DNA of 64,000 nt from Dryomyza anilis (lineage: Eukaryota; Arthropoda; Insecta; Diptera; Dryomyzidae). A model generated the notes under the pieces. It made no database searches, was not told the DNA's origin, and saw only the letters and a list, made by a program, of their open reading frames with translations. This document shows, piece after piece, positions 24,111 to 35,900 of the stretch (the stretch's first letter is position 1; each line of letters opens with the position of its first letter). Where the stretch lies: the NCBI GenBank assembly GCA_951804985.1, contig OX638134.1:8143017-8207016 (forward strand), written 5' to 3'. Both the position numbers and the translations under genes were made by a program.

Positions 24111-26104
24111 AATTGAAAAAAATTTCAATTATTAATAAAAGTCAGTCAAACTAATTAAATCCAAAAGGATAAAATAAACCTTAGAGTTTGGATTTTAAGT
24201 AAAAGCTAAGGACTCTATGGTTATGATGGTCTGATGGTTATAAGAATAACTTTGTTTATGCTAGAAAATACTTAATAAATTCTGAAAATAAAAAACTTTT
24301 TAAAAGAAAAATGTTAACATTTTTTTAATACTTGGCAAAGTTTGTAAGCATCTTTACTTTTTTTGTGTAACGTATAAAGATAACTAAAACATAAGTTGGC
24401 ATAAAATGTGAATTAATGTAAATTACCCAAAAAATATATATATATAATAAATATTTAAAATCATTGTTTTTAAACAATTCTTATTTGTTTTCTGAACTCA
24501 CCTTTAATGGCAGCATTTTAATTCCAAATTGAAAATGTCTTTTAACGGCAGAAAAATCAACATTACTCTTTGTATTTTGCACAAAATATAGTTAATTTTA
24601 TTTTAATATATTTGGTATTTTACATATTCCATTTTCTTATTTTGAAAATTAATTAGATGCTGCTTTATGCCTTTTTAATATTATTAAGTGCGCACTTTTA
24701 TTATTTTCACATTATATATATTTTTTCCATGTTATATGGTGTATCAAGGACTTTTGTATTTTGCTGTGTGTGTGTTTTGACGCACAACGTAATGCGTGTT
24801 GACAGACAGGTCTTAGTTGTGTTTGGAGGGTGTATGTGTGTGAGACGTCCTGTATAATACGCGCACATAAGCAGGATAATTAGCGGATTATGAGAGGAGA
24901 CAAAAGAAGATATACAGAAAACTATATGAGCTACATTTTGTGTATGTGATTTAATAATACAAAAAAATAAATACAGGAAGACCGGTTTTACGCATTTAGC
25001 TACTTTTCGCAAATTTAATTTGGTATTTATTACTTTTTTAATAACACCTATTTGATCTTCAAATTTTTTTTTTTTTTTTTTTGTTGAAATAAATAAAAAT
25101 AGAGTCGCAGCACTCAGGCAGTGTTATTTCTATTTAGCTGGTTTTTAATAAATTTTCTTAGATTTATTTTTAAATTAAAATGTCAGAGCTTGAATATAAA
25201 TTTATGAAAATCTGATTTTATGATTCAAAAACTATTTTGGTTTAGTATTATTATATCTATACCAAAAGAAATTTGATTTATCAGTATTATATACCGTTTA
25301 AAAGTGGATGTATGGAACTATTTTTGTATTATTTATAATTTTATTATAAGATAAACAAATAAATAAAAAAATCAATATAGAAACAAATTTTATTTGTTTT
25401 CAAATTTTCAACTTTGTTTAAATTTCTTAATTTTTTTTTATTTTATTCGATTTTTATTAATATTACACATCAGAACTCTTATCGATTCTTTACAAATCAA
25501 AATATTAACCAATGATATAGGTTAAAAATTGATTGATCTAAAAATGTGTTAGTGCATAAGGTCATACATTTTTTAATCTTTTTTTTAGACCTCTATGCAC
25601 AAAAACATTTTTAACTCAATCAAATTTTGTTCAATTTAAATGGTTTATATCTTGTTTTACGCAGCATTAAATACCATTTCACCCTGGTTTATAAATAAAA
25701 ATACGTTTAAGAAAAAAATTTGAACTAAAATTGAACAAAGTTGAAATTTAACGAAAAAAAACTTAAGTTTATGAAATGATTTCGTATATAACTTCGTGAG
25801 TATTACTAAATTTAAAAAAGTTTAAAATATCAATAAAAAGAAAAAGGTTTTTCTCTTTCAAACTATAGGTTAGATATTCAAAAGGTGGAGCTAAAAATTG
25901 TTTTATTGTTGTATCTAACCAAGAATTGGTTTTGATACTTAAAATCAGATTTTTTATGAATTCTTCAAAATTTCATGCAGTATAAAATAAAATATTTTCC
26001 CCGTTCAATGTATATTTTGATTGTTGCACTGTATAATTTTTTATATTTTGAAAATTTAGTTTGTTTTGAGTGCGAATTTTGATGTCAAAAATCATTTACA
26101 CCAT
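24111..26104. other. Unique AT-rich sequence with one long hairpin
   Basis: Single-copy DNA. Notable items are a TG-rich patch at 24765-24845, a T run of more than 20 at 25060-25082, and an imperfect inverted repeat at 25528-25625. No gene is seen. Confidence 0.55.
25528..25625. other. Imperfect inverted repeat, about 36-bp arms
   Basis: The left arm (25528-25563) contains GATTGATCTAAAAATGTG and GTGCATAAGGTC. The right arm (25588-25625) contains GACCTCTATGCAC and ATTTTTAACTCAATCAA. Reverse-complementing one arm aligns it to the other with a few mismatches, leaving a loop of about 24 bases. It could be a small inverted-repeat element or an RNA hairpin; nothing here decides between them. Confidence 0.7.
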
Positions 26105-27275
26105 TTACAAATGTAATGTAAATGTAAAAAATGAATTGAAATTCAGATATTCAACTTGAAATTTAAAAGACATGAATAAAAAAAAATCAATTTAAATTAA
26201 AAAATTCTATTTGAAATTCAAAAAACGTCAATAGAAATTCCGAAATTATATTTAAAATTCAAAAGACATCAGTTCAAATTTATAAATTCCATTTGAAATT
26301 CAAAAAAACATCAATTGAAATTCAGAAATTCTTTATAAAATTCAAAATACATCAATTAAAATTCAGAAATTCCATTTGAAAATCTAAAGAAATCAATTGA
26401 AATTCAGGAATTGCATTTGTAATTTAAAGACGTCAATTGAAATTCCATTTGAAATTTAAAAGACATCAATTGAAATTTAGAAATTCCATTTGAAATTCAA
26501 AAGACATCAATTTAAATTCAGAAATTCCATTTGAAATTCAAAAGTCATCAATTGAAATTCAGAAATTCCATTTTGAATTCAAAAGACACCAATTGAAATT
26601 CAGAAATTCCATTTGAAATTCAAAAGACATCAATCGAAAATCAGAAAATCCATTTGAAATTCAAAAAAACATCAATTGTTATTCAAAAATTCCATTTGAA
26701 ATTGAAAAGACATTAAATTATAATTCAGAAATTCTATATGAAATTCAAAAAAAACATCAATTGAAATTCAGAAATTCCAGTTGAAATTCAAATGACATCA
26801 ATTGAAATTCAAAAGACATCAATTGAAATTCATAAATTTAATTTGAAATTCAAAAAAACAACAATTGAAATTCAGAAATGCAATTTGAAATTCAAAGCAC
26901 ATCAATTTCAATTCAGAAATTTTATTTTAAATTCAAAAGACATCAATTGAAATTCAGAAATTCCATTTTAAATTCAAAAGACATCAATTGAAATTCACAA
27001 ATTCCATTTGAAATTCAAAAGACATCAATTGAAAATCAGAAAATCCATTTGAAATTCGAAAAAACATTAATTGTTATTCAAAAATTCCATTTGAAATTGA
27101 AAAAACATTACTTGAAATTCAGAAATTCTATATGAAATTAAAAAAAACATCAATTGAAATTCATAAATTCCAGTTGAAATTCAAATGACATCAATTGAAA
27201 TTCAAAAGACATCAATTGAAATTCAGAAATTTAATTTCAAATTCAAAAAACATCAATTGAAATTCAGAAACTCTA
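26105..27275 (+). repeat. 41-bp minisatellite with dimeric unit
   Basis: About 28 imperfect copies of a 41-bp unit: CAGAAATTCCATTTGAAATT, then CAAAAGACATCAATTGAAAT, then T. The unit is itself a dimer of two related 20-21 bp halves, each containing TTGAAATTCA. A variant block (CAGTTGAAATTCAAATGACA) appears at 26779 and 27171, marking a 392-bp higher-order duplication. Confidence 0.93.
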
Positions 27276-30160
27276 CGTTATTAATATTTTTTTTTTGAAG
27301 AATATGTTAATTTTTTAATAAAAAAATAAAATTAAATACTGAATAAACAGTAAAAATATAAAATTTTAAAAAATTATAAAAATAAAATATAATATAAATA
27401 TTATTATTATTATTGAAGCGGCACCCAAGTATATCAATTCGGTTGTGCTAAACGGTATTAGTCAATGTAGCTATTATTTTGGTTATGACTACCATAATCA
27501 ATTTGAAATGGTACAAATACGAATGAAAAGAATAAACTGGATATCGCAAACCATTGCGATTGCGATGAAATACTGGTTTATATTAAAATAAATCAGTACG
27601 TGTAACCAATATTCAAGTAGCAGCGTTGCAAACAAATCTATATATCATGTGCTGAAGTTCACATTGGATCGAAATTAAAATATTTCATATATTTAATTTT
27701 ATCTACTGAGATATATCCCGTACAGATTACATTTAATTTATTTTTAAATAATTAAATAATTCAGATTGAATTCGTGTTCCCAGAGCTTCAACGTAGTGGA
27801 TTCGATTGAAATACTTTTATTTAAAATTGAAAAATCAGATTCTGAATAAGAATTCTAAGTATGTTTTAAAAACGCAATGTTTTTTTTCATTGTCATATTA
27901 TTTAACAGTTCTCATATCGTTTCAATATTTTTCAGTTGTCATAACTGAATTAATTACACTACCCATGCAAATATAGTATTATTTATTAGGTTCTGTAATT
28001 CAATTCAATTCAATTTGAGTAAAACTAGTAATTAAAAATTAGAGATAAAACTAAATTCAGGGATTTTATTTTCCTTATCATATCATTTTAAGATGCTGAT
28101 AAATTTTCAAATTTTTGTTAGTTATCCTAACCGAATAAATTAATATTTTGAGCCTGTTTTAAAATCGCATTCGTACGAAATTCAAATATTAAATATTAAA
28201 AACTAAATTCGATTTACTTAACTGAATCGAATTGATATTATTGATTGAAAAACGTTTGTTTTGTATTGCAAATCGGTTGCTCGAACCGCAATTATCGAAT
28301 TTTATTAAAATTTTTAATACATTTACGTACAGAAATTGCAAAAACCCGGTTTTTATAAATTTAGAAACAGTTAATAACAGTTGCTGTACCAGCAAATATA
28401 CAATTATTATTTATTCATCCTCAATTGATATCCCCGCAAATTAATTATAGTTCGTATAACCGATTAATATAATAGAACAAATAAAACACTCTACCGCAAT
28501 CAAAATATACTACAATATTAATTCTTTTTATATAAAAAATATAATAATTATGTTATTAATTGTTTGAAATATTAAAATGATTTAGGGACACAATATGTTT
28601 TCATTTATTTGGTATTTTGCACATTTTTTAGATGTTTATTTAAATGTTTCATTTCTTAATTTATTAAAATTATTGTAAATTAAATTGATTTTCAGTTTAT
28701 AATTTGTTTTGCTATTTTTATAACAAGAATATTTTTTAGATTTTTTTTTACTACAAAATTAATATTCTTTTTAACGAAATTTTTTTTGCAATTTTATTTT
28801 TATCGAACAATTTTTTTTTTAAATAATTTTACACAGAAATTTCCGCACATATATATATTCACTAACAAAATGATATATTTAATTGTTAATTTTTCACGCA
28901 CTTGTCGCTTGTTATTTTGTTATGCAAATTTCAGTGAATCCTCTTTTGCAAAAAAAAAAGTCCTTTGCAAAAATTGCTGAATTTTTGAACGCGTTTTTCG
29001 TGTGCCGTCTACATACCTCCCGCGAGCGTTTTATGTATGAGACTGAAATCGAAACTGCAAATGCGAACAGAATTTGTTGTCGCAGGACATGACATGAGTC
29101 GTCGGTAAATTCATAGATCGGGCAGCAGACAACGACGACGAAATTATTCCATTGTAGACATTTTTTCCATTGCATTGCAATGCTGTCGGCATCAAATTTC
29201 CCTATATTTAAAACAGTATTTTGTATTTTATACCAAAGAAAATCAATTATAGCGCATGCGCATTTGAGAATTTCCCGAAATGACATTGTAGAGTGGAAAG
29301 GATTTTTGAAGGATATTTTTTGAATTTTGTTTTTGTTGCTGCTGCAAAATTTAGTTTCCATTAGTTGCCTTGTAGTAATTGTGGCAGTAAGAAGCTGCAA
29401 TATGCTGCTGCTCCTGTTGTCCTCATCGAGCATATGCGTTGACGAATGTCCTCGCAGTTACTTGACGCAATTTTACGTTTTCTACAAACAGTTTTTGTAA
29501 TAAATAAAGTTTTTTTTTTATTTTTTATTCTTCAGTTTTTATATTTTCTTATTATATTCCCATATTCGCCTGCGTGTCTTCGGTATAAAATATTCAACAT
29601 CCTGTAGCACTTCAAGGACATCGTATAATGACTGCAATTGACACTCATGGTAGTACCTATGGACGGACGCACGTACGCACGCACGCAGCGCCCAGACGAA
29701 CGTCACAGAATTGTTTTATATTTAAGTAAAATTTTAGTGCTCTTTTTGATAATGATAATAATAATGATGATAATGTTATTAATAATAATGATGATTATGG
29801 CGCTGGTAAAATAATTTTATAGCACGTTGCATATTTAATGCATGGCCTACTAGTCGCCGTCTTCGTTTTCGTTTTCGCCTTTGTCATTAAATTTAAATTG
29901 TATACTTTTCAAATAACTGCAAATTAAGTCATTACATAGTTATAAAGAATTTATGGACATTTTTCATTTAAAAATGTTTATTCTATATTTAGTTAAATAG
30001 AGTACTTTTTTTTATAGATTTGTTTAAGTATTTTCGAAAATATGATGAGCTTATTTTACAAAACGACAAAAAAGAAAGGTATATTTTATACAACCCAAAT
30101 GTTAGAATATATATATTTTAAAACAGTTCCAAAAAATATTAATTTATTCGGTTGAGATAA
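27276..30160. other. Unique sequence; one mixed-composition ORF, microsatellites
   Basis: The largest stretch without a dominant tandem repeat. It contains CAATT runs (28000-28015), an (ACGC)n patch at 29668-29690, GAT/AAT trinucleotide microsatellite at 29750-29800, and CGTTTT repeats at 29865-29880. A 173-codon open frame lies on the minus strand at 28912-29433. It is the only long frame in the window with ordinary mixed amino-acid composition, but I recognise no domain and leave it uncalled (see findings). Confidence 0.55.
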
Positions 30161-30368
30161 TAAAAAAAAATTTAAACGATCTTAGAAACATTAATTATAT
30201 TTTTAATTGGTTTTGTTTTTACCTGTTTTTATTTTGCTTTTAGTCTATTTATTGATGGACCATAATAAAAAAATATTTAAACGACATTAGAAACATTAAT
30301 TATATTTGTAATTGGTTTTGATTTGTCTTGTTTTTATTTTGCTTTTAGTCTATTTATTGATGCACCAT
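30161..30368 (+). repeat. 105-bp direct tandem duplication
   Basis: Two copies offset by 105 bp. AGAAACATTAATTATATTT occurs near 30184 and 30289, and TTTGCTTTTAGTCTATTTAT near 30234 and 30339. They differ at roughly a dozen positions. Confidence 0.88.
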
Positions 30369-32140
30369 CTTTATTTTGTTCTCAGCCTTTTGATATTTTT
30401 TTAATTTAGTCTTGCGGTTTTCTATAGATTTTGTTTTTATTTTGACTTCATGTTTCTGCTCTTATTTTTGCATTTTTTTTTGTGATTTTCGTTTGTTTTT
30501 GTTTTTTTTTTTACTTTTTATTTCATTTTTTTTATTCATTATTTATTTGATGTTTTTGTTTTTTTCTTTTGATTCTGAGTTTTTGATTTTTTTTTTTGCT
30601 TTAATTTTTTTCCTTTAATTTGTTTTTTTTTGTGATTTTTATTTTGTTTGTGCTTTTTTTTAATTTTGTATTTATGTTATTCGTTGGTTCTGTTTTTTTC
30701 TTTTGTTTTTGGATTTTTTATGTTTAATTTTTTAATATATATATATATTTTTTTTATTTACTTATTTTTTTTTTTTTCCATTCTGAGTTTTTTATTTATT
30801 TGTTTTTCTTATTTCGATTCTGTGTTTTTTATTTATTTGTTTTTCTTATTTCGATTCTGAGTTTTTGCTTTGATTTGTTTTTTGTTTTTTTGTTTTTTCC
30901 TTTAATTTGTTTTTGGTGATATTTTTTTTTATTTGTGCTATTTTCTTTTAATTTTATATTTATGTTTTTCATTTGCTTTTGGTTTTTTTAAGTTTTATTT
31001 TTCATTTGTTTTTTTTTGTTTTACTTTTCATTTGCGTTAATTGTTTTTCTTTTGGGTTTTTGCTTTTGTTTTATCTTTAGGGTTTTTCCGTTTGATTTTG
31101 GTTTTTTTATTGTGTTTGCTTTAGTTTTAGTTTTTACTTAGCTTTTACTTTTTTTTGTTATGTTTTTAATTTGATTATTTCATTTATTATTAATTTTAAT
31201 TTTAAGTTTTTATTTTTTACTCTGTTTTTTGTGTTTTTCTGAAATTTTAGTTTTTAGCTTTGATTTTAAGTTTTTGCTTATGTTTTTCATTTAGGTTTTT
31301 TCTCTTATATCGATTCTGAGTTTTTGCTTTGATTTGTTTTTTTTTTCTGGTTTTTTTCATTCAATTTTTCCTTTACTTTGTTTTTGGTGATTTTCTTTTA
31401 TTTGTGCTCTTTTCTTTTAATTTTATATTTATGTTTTTCATTTGTGTTTGGTTTTTGTTATGTTTTATTTTTTATTTGTTTTTTTTTTGTTTTATTTTTC
31501 AGTTTGCGTTAATTGTTTTTCTTTTGAATTTGAGTTTTTGCTTTTGTTTTAGGGTTTTTTCAATTGATTTTGGTTTTTTTTTTATTGTGTTTGCTTTCGT
31601 TTTCGTTTTTACTTCGCTTTTATTTTTTCTGTTATGTTTTTAATTTGAATTTTTCAATTATTATTAATTTTAAGTTTTAATTCTTTTCCTAGGTTTTTGT
31701 GTTTTTTCTTTAATTTTAGTTTTTACTTGTGATTTTAGGTTTTTGCTTATGTTTTTCATTTGGGTTTTGTGTTTTGTTATGTTTGTATTTTTCAATTGTG
31801 TTTTTGTTTTATTTTTTAATTTAGGTTATTTGTTTTTTTTTTGGGTTTTTGCCTTCGAGTTTATTCCTTTAATTTTGTTCTTTTTTTATTGTGATTTTGC
31901 TTTAGTTTTGTGTTTTTCATTTGTTTTTGAAGTTTTTGTTTTTTTTTTTTTATGTTGTTTTTTTTTTTAATATCAGTTTTTACTCTTGATTTTAGTTTTT
32001 TGTCTTTTATGTTGTTTTTTTTTTTGAATATCAGTTTTTACTCTTGATTTTAGTTTTTTGCTTATGTTTTTTATTCGGAATTTTGTCTTTTTTTATTTAT
32101 GTTTTTTGTGTGTGTTTTTTTTATTTATTTTCGGTTCATG
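30369..32140 (+). repeat. T-rich, strand-biased low-complexity block with duplications
   Basis: About 1.75 kb with T around two thirds or more on the + strand, mostly T runs broken by single G, A or C. It is internally repeated. A segment of about 250 bases beginning near 30961 (TATGTTTTTCATTTG) recurs near 31430, an offset of about 470 bp, with a more diverged third copy from 31748. A 57-bp unit is tandemly duplicated at 31951-32065. The Phe-rich open frames here follow from composition. Confidence 0.85.
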
Positions 32141-33030
32141 CTTTTGTTTTTCCCGTTGAGTAGCAACTTTGATGGAATTTTAACTTAACGTTTACTACTA
32201 ACTAAAAAAATAATAAGTGTTGCTTCTATGTTCTGACTAAAAAAAATAACAATAATTGTGTTAAAATTAATTTGCCCCGTAGTGTTTTTTAATCTTCCGT
32301 AATTAAACAAAAAAACTGAAATTATGGAATTAGGTTCATGTGACGGTTACTTTTAAAAAGCTATATTATATTTAAAAAGTACTAATGCATTCTAAAAAAA
32401 CATTCTATAAAATATAAAAGATTTTATAGCACTTACAGTTTTATTTTTATTTTTCAAATCACTCCCAAAGTTCCAGGAAATAATACATTGAGTATCCTGC
32501 TGTTCTGCATGCCGACGTCCTGTTGCTAATGCACTTCACTCTGTGCAGCAGTTCAAGGAAAATGAAGGAGTCAACTTGGTTGAAACTAAAATTGAGAAAC
32601 AGACAAAAACTATGACATCACATGAAGTACATTGAATAGAGTTAAAATATCTAATAAAATATACAAAAAAATACAGATAAAGAAAGAAATTCCAAAAGAC
32701 AAACGAAATGCAGTTAATATTTTCTAAAAGCCATTGTATTATAAAACAATAAGGACCATGAGATAACATCAAAAACAGACACAAGACAGACAGACACATT
32801 TATACATATAATAGATTATAGAAGAGAAAATATATGTGAAGTTTTCTTATTACGAAAAACATTTCGACAGATGGATCTACAAAGTGGATTATAAAAACAA
32901 GTTGTACTAATAAAGATTACTAGGAAAATACAGAGAATTGCATTTTGTGATAAAGAGTTTATTGGAATTAGTAATACACAGTATTTTCTTTATTTTAATC
33001 GAATGTTCTCTATATTTAAAGAGGAACTTT
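32141..33030. other. Unique sequence, no gene seen
   Basis: Single-copy AT-rich DNA. No motif or frame stands out. Confidence 0.5.
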
Positions 33031-34980
33031 AATTTTCACTGAAAATAAATATTTTTACAGAATAATTGATTTTTTCAATAAAAATGTATTCAATTAAAAA
33101 TTCAATTCGTTTTACTAAAAATTCAAATCTTTACTAAAAATTCAATTTTTCACTAAAAATTCAATTTTTCAATTAAAAATCTATTTTCATAATTAAATTT
33201 ATCACTAAAAATTCAATTTTTCACTAAAAATTCAATTTTTCACAAAAAAAAAATTCAACTTTCACTAAAAATTCCATTTTTCAATTAAAAATCTATTTTC
33301 CACTATATAATTAAATTTTTCACTAAAAATTCAATTTTTCACTAAAAAATTCAATTTTTCACTAAAAATTCAATTTTTCACTAAAAATTCAATTTTTCAC
33401 TAAAAATTCAATTTTTCACTAAAAATTCAATTTTTCACTAAAAATTCAATTTTTCACTATTAATTCAATTTTTCACAGAAATTCAATTTTTCACTATTAA
33501 TTCAATTTTTCACTAAAAATTCAATTTTTCACTAAAAATTCAAATTTTCACTATAAATTCAATTTTTCAACAAAAATTCAAATTTTCACTATAAATTCAA
33601 TTTTTCACTACAATTCAATTTTTTACTAAAAATTAAAATTTTCACAAAAAATTCAATTTTTCACTAAAAATTCAATTTTTCACTAAAAATTCAATTTTTC
33701 ACTAAAAATTCAATTTTTCACTAAAAATTCAATTTTTCACTAAAAATTCAATTTTTCACTAAAAATTCAATTTTTCACTAAAAATTCAATTTTTCACTAA
33801 AAATTCAATTTTTCACTAAAAATTCAATTTTTCACTAAAAATTCAATTTTTCACTAAAAATTCAATTTTTCACTAAAAATTCAATTTTTCACTAAAAATT
33901 CAATTTTTCACTAAAAATTCAATTTTTCACTAAAAATTCAATTTTTCACTAAAAATTCAATTTTTCACTAAAAATTCAATTTTTCACTAAAAATTAAAAT
34001 TTTCACTAAAAATTCAATTTATCACTAGAATTCAATTTTTCACTATAAATTCAATTTTTCACTAGAAATTCAATTTTTCACTAAAAAAAATCAATTTTTC
34101 ACTAAAAATTCAATTTTTCACTAAAAATTAAAATTTTCACTAAAAATTCAATTTATCACTAGAATTCAATTTTTCACTATAAATTCAATTTTTCACTAAA
34201 AATTCAATTTTTCACTAAAAATTCAATTTTTCACTAAAAATTCAATTTTTCACTAAAAATTCGAATTTTCACTAAAAATCCAATTTTTAACTAAAAATTA
34301 AAATTTTCACTAAAAATTCAATTTATCACTATAATTCTATTTTTTAATAAAATTTAAATTTCCCTCCAAAAAAAATCAATTTTTCACTAAATATTAAATT
34401 TTATTCTAAAAATTTATATTTTAACTACACATTCAATGTTCATTAAAATATCGTATTTTCAGTATAAATAAAAATTTTCACTAAAAATTAAATTTTTCAC
34501 TTAAAATTAAATTTTTCACTTAAAATTCAATTTTTAATTAAAAATTCAAATTTTCACTAAAATTTCATTTTTTCTCTTAAAATTCAATTTTTGACTAAAG
34601 AAAATTTTTACTAAAAATGAAAAATTTCACTAAAAATTAAATTTTTCACATAAATTTCAATTTTTAACAAAAAATTCAAATTTTAACTAAAAATTCAAAT
34701 TTTCACTAAAAATTCAAATTTTCACTAAAATTTCAATTTTTTTCTTAAAATTCAATTTTTGACTAAAAATTAAATCTCTTATTATAAATTAATTTTTCAC
34801 TAAAAATTTTATTTTCCACTAAAAATTCAATTTTTTACTAAAAATTTAATTGTCCACTAAAAATTCAATTTTTCACTAAAAATTTAAATTGTTCACTATC
34901 AATTAAATTTTTCACGACATATTAAATTTTTCACTATAAATTCAATAATTCACTAAAAATTAAAATTTTCAATAATATTT
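33031..34980 (-). repeat. 19-bp satellite array S5, reverse orientation
   Basis: CACTAAAAATTCAATTTTT in tandem, with a nearly perfect core at about 33645-33985. A variant group (ATCACTAGAATTCAATTTTT) is repeated at 34021 and 34155, with a related copy at 34325, so short blocks of 134-170 bp have been duplicated. Edges are decayed. Confidence 0.96.
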
Positions 34981-35900
34981 TTTTTATTATTATAACTTAA
35001 ATTTTTTCCAAAAATTAATTTTTTTTTCCTCTAAAATCTCAAATAATATTTTTTTTTTCTTTAACGTATTTTCTTTGAGTGCCTCATAATTATAGCAGTC
35101 CAAGAATTTAACATCATAACTAGAAAATTGCGAAACACTGCATGCGATAGTAATACAGAAAGCTACAGCAACAACCTTAGTAGCAACGTTAGAACGAAAC
35201 ATGTTGCAGTAAATGGCAACTCAAGTCATTGTTATGACTGATGAACCTCTTATGAGCAACATACAGTGGCAGACATAGATGCCACACAAACTCACTTGGC
35301 AGGAAGGAAGTAGAAAAACTGTCAGAATGAGAAAAAAAAAATACAAAAAAAAGTCATTGAGGAAGTGCAAAAAACCATTGGAATTCAAGAAGAAAAATGC
35401 GAATAATAATATTATGTTGTTGGTGGCAGCAACAATGCAGCGGTCACGACATGTTGCTTGCTGTGGCACGCGCAGTTTGCAACACTGTTCAATGGACAAA
35501 AAAAGAAAAAAGAAATAAAAAATATATATAGGAAAAACTCAATGAAAAACACCGCAATTGAAGCACGTTGCATGAAATGTTATGCGTAGCATGTTTAAAG
35601 AAAATGTATTTAAAAGAAAATAGAAATGAAAACTATGTAGTTATAATATAAAACAAATACTTACTAAAAAAATTAAATGAAGTTGAAGAAAAAGCAACAA
35701 TTGAAGCAAGCAGAAAATAAAATAATAAAGAAAAGTAGTAGAGAATAGTGGAAAAATGTGAAGTAATAAAATTTCCAGAGTAACTAAATGCATTAGAAAA
35801 ACGATTGAATCAAAAAAAAAAACATCATAAGTATGTTGATTAAGATATGCTGAATATGAGTAGAATAACTAAGAAATGTAAAAAAAACACTATGTTGAAA
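34981..35900. other. Unique A-rich sequence, no gene seen
   Basis: Single-copy DNA. Overlapping short frames on both strands around 35221-35518 are Lys-rich or Phe-rich and not credible. Confidence 0.5.
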
